The notes beneath the pieces are model-generated. The model did no database searches. It had not been told where the DNA came from and was given only the letters and a program-made list of their open reading frames with translations. Source: Paenochrobactrum glaciei (lineage in GTDB: Bacteria > Pseudomonadota > Alphaproteobacteria > Rhizobiales > Rhizobiaceae). From it: a stretch of 64,000 nucleotides of DNA. A program made the position numbers and the translations under genes. This document shows positions 8,485 through 16,781 of the stretch, piece by piece; position 1 is the stretch's first letter, and each line of letters opens with the position of its first letter. The stretch lies in contig NZ_BAAADE010000006.1 of the NCBI RefSeq assembly GCF_039522165.1, forward strand, positions 1 through 64,000, read 5' to 3'.

Positions 8485-10032
8485 ATGTCAGATAATTATA
8501 ACATTACGCTCAATTTCCTTGAGACAACTCAAAAGAATAGCAGCAATTTATTCTATTCTGACCGGTCAACACATCTGACTTACGGCGAAATGCACAAGCT
8601 TGTTGTCGACTTGGCAAGCTTTATGACAGAGCACAAAAAGCCAAAGAAAGTGGGCATTCTCGGCACCAAAAGCCCTGAAGCCTATATCGGAATTCTGGCA
8701 GCCGGTTACGCCGGAGCCACCTATGTTCCACTTAATTTAAAATGGCCGGAACAGCGTATCATCCAATTGCTCGAAGCATTGGATCTGGATGTTCTGATTG
8801 TCGACAAGCAAGGTTTAAGCCTGTTAACGCCAGATGTTTTAAAGGCCGCTCCCGATCTAATTGTTTCCGTCAGCACTCAAAATTTAAATGCAGCGCGCGA
8901 CAGCCAGTTGCTCGTTGCATTTGCCGATGTAAAGGCTGAAAATCTCATCGCGCCTGCGCAAGTTGGCTCAAAAGATTTAGCTTATATTCTCTTCACCTCC
9001 GGCACCACAGGCATGCCAAAAGGTGTAATGATTTCAGCCGGTTCGCTCAAAAGCTATTTAGATCAAAGCCGATCATGGACAGCACTCACGCCAGAAGACC
9101 ACATGGCTGAAACATGTGATGTTACTTTTGATCTCAGTGTGCATAATTTGTTTTTATGTGTCGATGCAGGCGCATCGTTGCATATCTTCTCAGCACTTGA
9201 AATGCTGGCACCAAGCCGCTTTATCCGCGAGCGTTCCATTACCGTTTGGATGTCAGTGCCTACCCTTGCAGCCATGATGCGCAAAAGCGGCGCATTGAAG
9301 GTAGATAGCCTGCCAACCCTGCGGCTCTCAATCTTCTGCGGTGAACCATTGCCGCTCGCCACGGTTGAAGCTTGGGCGCAAGCCGCTCCCAATGGCATTA
9401 TTGACAATATTTATGGCCCGACAGAAGGTACGGTTATTTGCCTGCGTCAGCGCGTAGAAGCCACGCCGGTTGTGACTGAGGGGCGTGATATTATCGCCAT
9501 TGGCACGCCATACAGCACGATGCAGGTTGAGATTTTTGACGAAAACCAGCAAATATTGGGTTCCGGCCAAGCAGGTGAAATTGCACTAAGTGGCCCCCAG
9601 CTAGCTGAGGGCTACTTCAACTACGCCAATAGCAGTCAAACCGATCGCTTCCGTGATATTGACGGTCAACGCTGGTATCTGACCGGCGACTTAGGCATGC
9701 GTGATGAAAATGGTGTTTTTCATCATCTTGGTCGCACCGACAATCAGATCAAGCTCAAAGGCAATCGCGTCGAACTGGAAGAAGTTGAGGCGCATTTAAG
9801 AAAAGCAGCCCAAAGCGAAATGGTCGCCGTGGTTGCATGGCCGATCATTGAAAATTCTGCACAGGGGCTGGTGGCCTTCTGCACAAGCGGCTTGACAGAA
9901 GAGACTATCAAAACAGCTCTACTTGACAGTTTACCCCGCTATATGGTGCCGGAAACTGTTCATCTCCGGGACACACTGCCGGTCAATATCAACGGTAAAA
10001 TTGACCGCAAACAACTGCTTGAACAACTATAA
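8485..10032 (+). CDS. Stand-alone amino-acid adenylation enzyme (DltA/NRPS A-domain type)
   Basis: A 515-residue adenylate-forming enzyme that should activate an amino acid with ATP and load it onto a carrier protein. Core motifs are present in order: LFTSGTTGMPKG (A3, near 168-180), TFDLSVHNLF (A4, with the Asp that normally binds an alpha-amino group), IYGPTEGT (A5, near 309), YLTGDLG (A7, near 398), GRTDNQIKLKGNRVEL (A8), and NGKIDRK with the catalytic lysine at 505. No condensation or carrier domain is fused. The ATG at 8485 is preferred; an in-frame TTG lies 12 nt upstream. It heads a cassette with a carrier protein 24 bp downstream and a GNAT-like gene. The substrate is unknown. Confidence 0.88.
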   Translation: MSDNYNITLNFLETTQKNSSNLFYSDRSTHLTYGEMHKLVVDLASFMTEHKKPKKVGILGTKSPEAYIGILAAGYAGATYVPLNLKWPEQRIIQLLEALDLDVLIVDKQGLSLLTPDVLKAAPDLIVSVSTQNLNAARDSQLLVAFADVKAENLIAPAQVGSKDLAYILFTSGTTGMPKGVMISAGSLKSYLDQSRSWTALTPEDHMAETCDVTFDLSVHNLFLCVDAGASLHIFSALEMLAPSRFIRERSITVWMSVPTLAAMMRKSGALKVDSLPTLRLSIFCGEPLPLATVEAWAQAAPNGIIDNIYGPTEGTVICLRQRVEATPVVTEGRDIIAIGTPYSTMQVEIFDENQQILGSGQAGEIALSGPQLAEGYFNYANSSQTDRFRDIDGQRWYLTGDLGMRDENGVFHHLGRTDNQIKLKGNRVELEEVEAHLRKAAQSEMVAVVAWPIIENSAQGLVAFCTSGLTEETIKTALLDSLPRYMVPETVHLRDTLPVNINGKIDRKQLLEQL

Positions 10033-10056
10033 TTCACTAATCAATCTTCTAAAAAA

Positions 10057-10320
10057 ATGAGTAAAATATCTATGTCTGCATCAGAATTTCAACAAATCAA
10101 AACATACATTCTCGGCGTTCTGGCAACTTATAACATCCATAATGTTACTGATGATCAGGCGCTCTTTTCATCCGGCATGCTCGATTCACTGGCAGCAGTG
10201 CAAATTCTGACCCAGTTAGAAACAGATTTTAATATTGATCTGGCTGATGAAGATTTCGACATCAATCATATCGACAGCCTGCAAGCGCTGGAAAATTTTC
10301 TGGCCTCCCGCAAGAACTAA
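10057..10320 (+). CDS. Stand-alone acyl/peptidyl carrier protein
   Basis: An 87-residue, acidic, helical carrier protein. The phosphopantetheine-attachment motif is GMLDSLAAVQ, with Ser44 as the attachment residue. Length and acidic character are typical of DltC/PCP-type proteins. An in-frame ATG at 10072 is an alternative start; neither has a strong ribosome-binding site. Placed between the adenylation enzyme and the GNAT-like gene, it is the obvious acceptor of the activated amino acid. Confidence 0.85.
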   Translation: MSKISMSASEFQQIKTYILGVLATYNIHNVTDDQALFSSGMLDSLAAVQILTQLETDFNIDLADEDFDINHIDSLQALENFLASRKN

Positions 10321-10353
10321 CACCTGCTTTTTCTATCGTCATAGGTCTGAAAT

Positions 10354-11196
10354 ATGAAAATACGCGCAATTGAAATGGACGAGCTGGATCAGGCGACAGA
10401 GTTACTACAAGAAGGCTTTGGCAGCATCTCGAAAGAGCATATGAAAAAGCGTTTATTGAAAATGTTCCATTATGCGAACCAATTTGGACATTCCCAAATT
10501 GGTTATATCGCCTCCAACAATGATGGCGATATCGGTATTACCTTGGCCCTGCCCTTCACGCGCTCCATTTATGAGCAAGAACCCATTAATACAGTCAATT
10601 TTGCTGCTTTTTATATTAAGCCCAAGTTTACATGGATGGCTTCATTATTTTTGCGCAAAGTTATGACGGAAAAAGATATCGACTATGTCGATGTCACTGC
10701 GTCCGCCTCAATGCGCAAAATCAATCAGCATTTAGGCTTTGTAAACTCAGCAATCGGTTTACTGGTCATACCATTGGTAGCCAGTGCTATCCGACCATTT
10801 AGAATGGCGAAAATTCGTAAGTTCAACCCGAAAAAAACAAGTTCATTTTCTGCTGAGACCACAAAAATACTGGAAGATCATATTGATCTGGGGTGCCATG
10901 TTTTAACGATTGAACGCGATGGTGAGATTTTTCCGGTTGTTTTAAGGCCTAAAAAACGCGGACATATGCCGACGGCTCGCGTCATCTTGGCCAAAGACAG
11001 AGACTTAATACTTAATTCGCTTGGTTCACTGTCACGCTATTTATTGGCGCACGGTTTCTTTTTTCTTGAAATGGATGTGTTTGAAAAACCGGAATTATGG
11101 GAAACTTCATTACGTAAACGCTCAGCACCAATTCAATCTACTAAACCAAAAAACACTATCGCAATAGATCATACATATACCGAACTCGTATATTAA
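10354..11196 (+). CDS. GNAT-like N-acyltransferase of the adenylation/carrier cassette
   Basis: A 280-residue protein whose N-terminal half (MKIRAIEMDELDQATELLQEGF and following) reads like a GNAT fold, ending near residue 140. A second half of similar size (about 160-260) may be another divergent GNAT lobe. The acetyl-CoA P-loop is not textbook. There is no signal peptide. It lies 33 bp after the carrier gene and before a strong bidirectional terminator, so it belongs to the same transcript. It could release or acylate the carrier-bound aminoacyl group, but substrate and product cannot be read from sequence. Confidence 0.7.
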   Translation: MKIRAIEMDELDQATELLQEGFGSISKEHMKKRLLKMFHYANQFGHSQIGYIASNNDGDIGITLALPFTRSIYEQEPINTVNFAAFYIKPKFTWMASLFLRKVMTEKDIDYVDVTASASMRKINQHLGFVNSAIGLLVIPLVASAIRPFRMAKIRKFNPKKTSSFSAETTKILEDHIDLGCHVLTIERDGEIFPVVLRPKKRGHMPTARVILAKDRDLILNSLGSLSRYLLAHGFFFLEMDVFEKPELWETSLRKRSAPIQSTKPKNTIAIDHTYTELVY

Positions 11197-11218
11197 GTTT
11201 GATAGTCCAATAAAAAAA

Positions 11219-11248
11219 GCCCTTGGCAGAGACTGCCAAGGGCTTTTT
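11219..11248. terminator. Bidirectional terminator between the carrier cassette and the TonB receptor
   Basis: The perfect stem GCCCTTGGCAG/CTGCCAAGGGC (11219-11229 with 11233-11243) has a 3-nt loop, an A-run on the left and a T-run on the right. It can therefore serve both converging genes. Confidence 0.93.
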
Positions 11249-11268
11249 CATGCTTCAATGAACGACAA

Positions 11269-13476
11269 TCAGAATTTAGATGTCATTCCAACCCAAAGAC
11301 GACGACCATCAACAGATGTATTGAAATCATCAACACCAACCTTCTTGTCAAACATATTATAAACAGCTGCATTGAGCGTCACATGTTCGCTAAAGTCGTA
11401 AGTCGCGCCAATATCAAAAGTCATATAAGCATTATACTTATAAGCATTTGGCTTACCATTTTTCCCATTTGAATATGGCTTACCATTCGTACCTACACGT
11501 GCGCCTGCATTAATTTCAGAACCGTGATAATTAGCTGCAGTCCATGCAGAGAGACCTTCTACAGGTGTTGTCCAGTCCGCACGAATATTAGCCATATGCT
11601 CTGGTGTACGTGTCAAAGGCAGCCCATCAAAATCGCCACCTTTCTGACGTGAATGGGTATAGGTATAGCTCGCACGCATACGAATATCATCGGTAACTTC
11701 CCAGTTTGCAGTCAGTTCAACACCCTGCATAACGGCATTGTCGATATTATAATTTTTCCACAAACGATAATTAGGGTCTTTATCCCAAAAAAGTGGATTA
11801 CCATTACTGTCAGTTTCCATTCTATTACTGATTTTGTCCTTAAAATCAGTATAGAAATAAGTTGCACCAAGCTGCAGTCCATCCTGATTGTCCCAAAGAG
11901 CGCTAAATTCATAGCTCGTGCTCTTTTCAGCCTTCAGGCTTTCATCGCCAATGATGACACCACAAGTTTTGCCCTCATAGCTACAGCCACCGCCACCAGT
12001 CGTATAAGCATAGCCTGGTGCAATTGTGCGAATATCAGGAGCTTTAAAACCTGTAGAAATACCGCCTTTCAGGGTTACTTGTTCGGTCGCGTGCCAAACA
12101 GCATAGGCTCGTGGAGATAAATGAGAACCGTAGACTTCATGATCATCCATACGCAAACCACCAGTCAGCGAGAAATCAGGAGTGATCCACCATTCATCTT
12201 CCGCAAATAATGCCCACTGACGAATGTTAAAAGTCTCATTCACCTCTTTGCCAAGAATATTTTTATACCCTGGATTTTGATCCGTCAGGTGAGCATCAAA
12301 ATATTGACCACCTGTAACAAGTGTGTGCTGACCATAAAATTCAAAGGGGGTTGTAAACTTTCCGTCTAAAACAGAGTTACGGATTTCTGGAATTCTTGTA
12401 CTCTCAGTTATGGCTAGCTTCTTATCATCCCAGCCCCAACTTGTACGCTTTGCCCACTCTTGCTGGAAAGAGAACTCAGAGGTTGTTGGCCCCCAACGAC
12501 CGACATGAGTTACAGACCAATGTTTACGATCATTGTAGTTATAGCTCTTATGTGTGCCTGCTGCTTGGGTATAATCCGGATTGGCTTCACGACGCGCACG
12601 CGTTACACCACCTTCAAAAATAATATCATGATCTTCATTTGGTGTAAGGGTCAGTTTACCACTCAAGTCACCGTCACGCTGTTCATGAACCCCGTCAATA
12701 AACTTGTCTTCATTACGCTTCATACCACGTCCCCACAATTGAAGACCGGCAACTTCCTTTACCAAAGGACCACTCGCGTAAAATGAAACCTGACCACTAT
12801 TACCATAGTCTGATTTTTGTAAAGTACCATCAACAGTCACTTCACCATGCCATTCATCGGCAACTTTCTTCGTGATGATATTAATAACACCACCCATCGC
12901 ATCAGAACCATAAAGCGACGACATTGGTCCACGCACAACTTCAATACGTTCAATCGCTGAAGCTGGCGGAACAAAGCTCTGTTCAAGACCAGAAATATTA
13001 CTATTCGTGCGAGCATCTCTTGTGCTCTGACGCTTACCGTCCACCAAAATTAGTGTATATGCGCCCGGCAAACCGCGCATCATAATATCTTGGCTATTCG
13101 CACCACCAGTAACACTCACCCCCTGCACACTCGCCAGAGCATCGGTCAGGTTACGGAATGAACCTTTTTTAATTTCGTCCTGCGGCACAACCGTGATGCT
13201 GGCAGGAGCATCTTTCACATTCTGCTCAAAGCCGGTTGCAGTCACAACGATCTGATCCAGCAGGATACCGCTACCGCTTGACAACGACTGAGCAATTTCT
13301 TCTTCCGTCAGTGCAGGCTTCTTTTTAGCTGTCTGCGCTTGTGCGGTAACAGATAGAGACAACAAAGTACCGGCCAAAATTGTCCCGCAGGCAAGCCACG
13401 AAAAATGGCGCAACTTCATCGGATTCAATAATTGCGAAGCAGGCGTCGTTGCAGTTTTATGTCCCACTCTGGTCAT
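11269..13476 (-). CDS. TonB-dependent outer-membrane receptor (siderophore type)
   Basis: A 735-residue outer-membrane active-transport channel. A long N-terminal region with a signal sequence (core MKLRHFSWLACGTILAG, cleavage near AQAQ) is followed by a TonB-box-like DQIVVTAT. The plug domain contains IMMRGLPGAYTLILVDGKR and RIEVVRGPMSSLYGSDAMGGVINIITK. The 22-strand barrel ends in a terminal Phe. Plug motifs resemble the FepA/CirA group, so a catecholate-type ferric siderophore is the best guess. An in-frame ATG at 13419 would give a shorter signal peptide, but AGAGAG lies 8 nt before the 13476 ATG. No uptake ABC genes adjoin it. It is divergent from the LysR/TrpD2 fusion gene. Confidence 0.9.
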   Translation of the reverse strand: MTRVGHKTATTPASQLLNPMKLRHFSWLACGTILAGTLLSLSVTAQAQTAKKKPALTEEEIAQSLSSGSGILLDQIVVTATGFEQNVKDAPASITVVPQDEIKKGSFRNLTDALASVQGVSVTGGANSQDIMMRGLPGAYTLILVDGKRQSTRDARTNSNISGLEQSFVPPASAIERIEVVRGPMSSLYGSDAMGGVINIITKKVADEWHGEVTVDGTLQKSDYGNSGQVSFYASGPLVKEVAGLQLWGRGMKRNEDKFIDGVHEQRDGDLSGKLTLTPNEDHDIIFEGGVTRARREANPDYTQAAGTHKSYNYNDRKHWSVTHVGRWGPTTSEFSFQQEWAKRTSWGWDDKKLAITESTRIPEIRNSVLDGKFTTPFEFYGQHTLVTGGQYFDAHLTDQNPGYKNILGKEVNETFNIRQWALFAEDEWWITPDFSLTGGLRMDDHEVYGSHLSPRAYAVWHATEQVTLKGGISTGFKAPDIRTIAPGYAYTTGGGGCSYEGKTCGVIIGDESLKAEKSTSYEFSALWDNQDGLQLGATYFYTDFKDKISNRMETDSNGNPLFWDKDPNYRLWKNYNIDNAVMQGVELTANWEVTDDIRMRASYTYTHSRQKGGDFDGLPLTRTPEHMANIRADWTTPVEGLSAWTAANYHGSEINAGARVGTNGKPYSNGKNGKPNAYKYNAYMTFDIGATYDFSEHVTLNAAVYNMFDKKVGVDDFNTSVDGRRLWVGMTSKF

Positions 13477-13502
13477 TTCAATTGCTCTCTGTCATAAATA
13501 TG

Positions 13503-13515
13503 AGTTATTAACTCC
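13503..13515. promoter_or_regulatory. Palindrome in the divergent receptor/regulator promoter region
   Basis: GAGTTA-T-TAACTC is a perfect 6-bp inverted repeat with a 1-nt centre, 26 bp upstream of the TonB receptor start. It could be an operator for the divergently encoded LysR-HTH fusion protein or for a Fur-type repressor. No canonical Fur box was recognised. Confidence 0.4.
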
Positions 13516-13655
13516 TCTTAATTGGGAGCGCATGCAGAGGTCAATTGCCATGATTCAAACTTATTTCAACATCAGCTTTTTGCAATTGACTATTCAGTAT
13601 CCGCGTACATACCTCAAGAATTTGAAAACTGTTTCACTTGCAAAGGATTAGCACT

Positions 13656-15125
13656 GTGGGTGAAGACAATAACAACAGCACTTTGCCCTCCTCACACCTC
13701 GGGCAGCTGAGATTACTGGTTGCACTGGACACATTACTCGTGGAAGGGAGTGTCCAAAAAGCAGCAGCTCAAATGGGTTTAAGCGCACCTGCAATGAGCC
13801 GTATGCTTACGCAAATCCGTGAAGCTTTTGATGATCCGATCTTCATTCGTTCAGGCCGCCGCATGCTGCCGACACCGAAAGCCGAAGCTCTGCGCCTGCG
13901 TTTACGCGCGCTTTCCGCGGAAGCCGAAAACCTCCTAAAACCGGAGCACAAACAAGACAACACTATTGCTTGTGATGCATGGCGCTCTCAGGCGCTTTTA
14001 ACAGCGCCGCCATTATCACTCAGGAAACCCCTGCTGGATGGTCAACCATCCCCTCAACAGCTGGCACAGCAACTGGTTGACCTTACACATCATAATGATC
14101 CCGTCATCCGGTTTTCACGTTTTCTTGGCATTATCGGCCGTGGCAGCGGCAATAGCCGCCCCTTATCCATTGAAGAGGCGGAGGAGGCATTTTCTCTTAT
14201 TTTAGAAGAGAAAATTGACCCAATTCAGCTCGGCAGCTTCTTAAGTCTGATCCATTATCGTGGCACGTCTGCACAAGAACTTGCAGGTATGATTTATGCC
14301 ATCCGTCATCATTACGGTTTAAATGATCCCAATATTCAGCGTGCCGATCTTGATTGGCCAGCCTATCTCTCACCCAATTCACAACGTGCACCATGGTTTA
14401 TGCAAGCAGCCAAATTGCTTGCACAAGCAGGCTATAAAATCGCTCTGCATGGTAATAACGGAACCGGAGATACAAGTGGTAAAATTGAAAAAGCGGCACG
14501 CGCATTGCATATACCAATCGCACTCAATATTCGCCAAGCAAGTGAGCATCTGAGCAGCAGCAACATTGTTTATTTACCGCTTCCCGCCTTTGCGCCGCAT
14601 TTGGCGGCGCTGAATGCTCTCTATCCGCTTTTTGCCACACGTTCACCGGTTGGTGACTGTGTACATCTGATCAACCCGCTGCAAGCGCATTCCAGCCTGT
14701 TGGGTGTCTCTCGCCCCGCCTATCGCGAACTCCATCGTGATACGATCAACCTGATGCTCAACAGACAAAAAAAATCCGCTCTTCATAAAAATCCACTACG
14801 TAAATTGAATATTCTAAGCGGCAACAGAGATGTGGCTGAATTTTTCCCGTTTAGAGACACCGTTATATTAAATCTAACAGAAGCAGAAAGTGCGGATATT
14901 CACATTCCAGCACTGGAAGAGCCCACCATTCATCCACGCATAGCGATGGACTCTTTTGAATATTGGTATGCTATCTGGCAAGGTACTGCGATCGATGACA
15001 GGTTGGAGACAGTCATCACCGCCACTGCGGCATTGGGATTGATGACCTTAAAACCAAGCGAGTCTTTCAACACCTGTCACACAATTGCGAAAAAGCTCTG
15101 GCAGAACAGACATAAACAAGCATAA
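13656..15125 (+). CDS. LysR-type HTH fused to a TrpD2/YbiB-like domain
   Basis: A 489-residue protein of two parts. Residues about 10-75 are a LysR-type winged helix (DTLLVEGSVQKAAAQMGLSAPAMSRMLTQI). Residues about 110-480 resemble the anthranilate-phosphoribosyltransferase fold of the TrpD2/YbiB group: RFSRFLGIIGRGSGNSRPLSIEEAEEA early, then DWPAYLSPNSQR and LHGNNGTGD. The classical GTGGD phosphoribosyl motif of TrpD is not at its expected place, as in YbiB. E. coli YbiB is reported to bind nucleic acid. The normal LysR effector domain is missing. The GTG at 13656 is preferred because AAAGGA lies 8 nt upstream; an in-frame TTG is 18 nt earlier. It is divergent from the TonB receptor and may regulate it. 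Confidence 0.75.
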   Translation: MGEDNNNSTLPSSHLGQLRLLVALDTLLVEGSVQKAAAQMGLSAPAMSRMLTQIREAFDDPIFIRSGRRMLPTPKAEALRLRLRALSAEAENLLKPEHKQDNTIACDAWRSQALLTAPPLSLRKPLLDGQPSPQQLAQQLVDLTHHNDPVIRFSRFLGIIGRGSGNSRPLSIEEAEEAFSLILEEKIDPIQLGSFLSLIHYRGTSAQELAGMIYAIRHHYGLNDPNIQRADLDWPAYLSPNSQRAPWFMQAAKLLAQAGYKIALHGNNGTGDTSGKIEKAARALHIPIALNIRQASEHLSSSNIVYLPLPAFAPHLAALNALYPLFATRSPVGDCVHLINPLQAHSSLLGVSRPAYRELHRDTINLMLNRQKKSALHKNPLRKLNILSGNRDVAEFFPFRDTVILNLTEAESADIHIPALEEPTIHPRIAMDSFEYWYAIWQGTAIDDRLETVITATAALGLMTLKPSESFNTCHTIAKKLWQNRHKQA

Positions 15126-15134
15126 GAAAAGCTA

Positions 15135-15169
15135 CAGGCTTCGTAACTAGAGTTTTGTCACGAAGCCTG
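15135..15169. terminator. Hairpin between convergent fusion gene and betC
   Basis: The perfect 10-bp stem CAGGCTTCGT/ACGAAGCCTG (15135-15144 with 15160-15169) has a 15-nt loop. There is no strong T-run, so its strength as a terminator is uncertain. Its position between convergent genes suggests that role. Confidence 0.5.
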
Positions 15170-15184
15170 AGCCACTATAAACAA

Positions 15185-16693
15185 TCAGCGCGGGAAGCGC
15201 TGATTTTCTTCCAGCACGTTTAAGTCCATATGATTGCGCATATAGCGCTCGGATGCTTTTTGCAGCGGCTGATAATCCCAAGGATAATAAGCCCCATTAC
15301 GCAATGCCGGATAAACTACATGACGGCGTGCCTGACTGGCACGCACTTGTGCGTCATAAAGCTCGAGATTCCAGCGCTCTTCTGCAAGTTTCATCAGACT
15401 TGCCAAATCCTCCTGATAATCGGCTTGGCCTGCCAGATTATCCAACTCATCCGGATCATTGTGCAAATTAAACAATTGTGGTGGATCAGCACGGCAAAGG
15501 TTCAGTTTCCAATCCCCCTCACGCAATGAAACCATAGGCGCGATTGTACCTTCAGCCGCATATTCCATCGGCACCACGCCACGTTGAGCCTCACCCTTGG
15601 CAACAGGCACAAGCGACATGCCATCTGTCCAAGGCATAATGCCGTGAAGATCAATACCCGCCAGATCCGACAGTGTCGGCAGCACGTCCAAGGTAGAGAC
15701 GGCCTCCTCAACCAATACTGCTTTGAGCTGCGGAGCCGCGATCATCAGTGGCACACGCGCAGAACCTTCAAAAAAGTTCATTTTGAACCACAAACCGCGT
15801 TCACCCAGCATATCGCCATGATCTGATGTAAATACAATCAATGTATTTTCGCTCATGTCACAGCGCTCAAGCACATCAAGCAGATTGCCGATTTTCTCAT
15901 CCACATAGGAAATATTGGCAAAATAAGCCTGTCGAGCTGCTCTGATCTGCTCTGCGCTCAAAGCATAATCTTCGGCCTTGCAAGCGCGATGCAAACGCTC
16001 GCTATGCGGATCAATATCTTCCGGTTTTAATGGTTCAATTTTCGGATCAAGCTGCGGAATATCCGTATAAAGATCATAAAACCGTTTGCGCGCCACATAA
16101 GGGTCATGCGGATGGGTAAAGCTCACCGTCAAGCACCACGGGCGCTCATCATGTCCGCGTGCCAGATCATAAAGCTTGGCTTCTGCCTGATATGCCACTT
16201 CATCATCATATTCGAGCTGGTTGGTAATTTCAGCCGTTCCTGCGCCGGTAATTGAGCCCAGATTATGATACCACCAATCAATGCGCTCACCAGGCTTTCG
16301 ATAATCCGGTGTCCAGCCAAAATCTGCCGGATAAATATCGGTGGTCAAGCGCTGCTCAAAACCGTGCAGCTGATCAGGACCGACAAAATGCATCTTGCCC
16401 GACAAAGCGGTCTGATAACCAGCATTACGCAAATGATGTGCATAGGTCGGAATTTCTGACGAGAACTCCGCGGCATTATCATAAACGCCTGTGCGTGATG
16501 GCAATTGCCCCGACATAAATGAAGCGCGTGCCGGCGCACAAAGCGGGCTTGCCGTATAACAATTGGCAAAACGCACAGAGCGTTCAGCAAGCTTGCGCAA
16601 ATGCGGCGCATACAAGAAATCCGCAGGACCATCCGGAAAGAATGTGCCGTTGAGCTGATCCACCATCAAAACAAGAATATTCGGCTTTTTCAT
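15185..16693 (-). CDS. betC: Choline-sulfatase
   Basis: A 502-residue sulfatase hydrolysing choline-O-sulfate to choline and sulfate, feeding glycine-betaine synthesis. The sulfatase signature is SPLCAPARASFMSG, with Cys52 as the formylglycine precursor. The N-terminal NILVLMVDQLNG holds metal-binding aspartate, and FTSDHGDMLGERG is a second conserved block. There is no signal peptide, as usual for BetC. It lies downstream of choX on the same strand, separated by 88 bp with a hairpin. A LysR regulator of the choline-sulfate type is divergent. No betA, betB, choV or choW gene is nearby. Confidence 0.93.
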   Translation of the reverse strand: MKKPNILVLMVDQLNGTFFPDGPADFLYAPHLRKLAERSVRFANCYTASPLCAPARASFMSGQLPSRTGVYDNAAEFSSEIPTYAHHLRNAGYQTALSGKMHFVGPDQLHGFEQRLTTDIYPADFGWTPDYRKPGERIDWWYHNLGSITGAGTAEITNQLEYDDEVAYQAEAKLYDLARGHDERPWCLTVSFTHPHDPYVARKRFYDLYTDIPQLDPKIEPLKPEDIDPHSERLHRACKAEDYALSAEQIRAARQAYFANISYVDEKIGNLLDVLERCDMSENTLIVFTSDHGDMLGERGLWFKMNFFEGSARVPLMIAAPQLKAVLVEEAVSTLDVLPTLSDLAGIDLHGIMPWTDGMSLVPVAKGEAQRGVVPMEYAAEGTIAPMVSLREGDWKLNLCRADPPQLFNLHNDPDELDNLAGQADYQEDLASLMKLAEERWNLELYDAQVRASQARRHVVYPALRNGAYYPWDYQPLQKASERYMRNHMDLNVLEENQRFPR

Positions 16694-16734
16694 CGAGCTA
16701 AAACCATCAGTAACGAGTAAGTATAATGTAAAAC

Positions 16735-16757
16735 GGCGGACATCAGAAATGCCCGCC
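16735..16757 (-). terminator. Possible attenuator hairpin between choX and betC
   Basis: A 9-bp stem with one mismatch (16735-16743 with 16749-16757; GGCGG/CCGCC core) has a 5-nt loop. On the minus strand it is followed by GTTTTAC. Lying between the binding-protein gene and betC, it could lower betC expression relative to choX. Confidence 0.5.
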
Positions 16758-16781
16758 TGTTACAAAGTTCTATAGCACAGT

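Noticed and set aside
13522..13710. Short plus-strand frame upstream of the LysR/TrpD2 fusion gene
   Set aside because: Overlaps the fusion gene in another frame and has no translation signal; the GTG at 13656 in the long frame is better supported.
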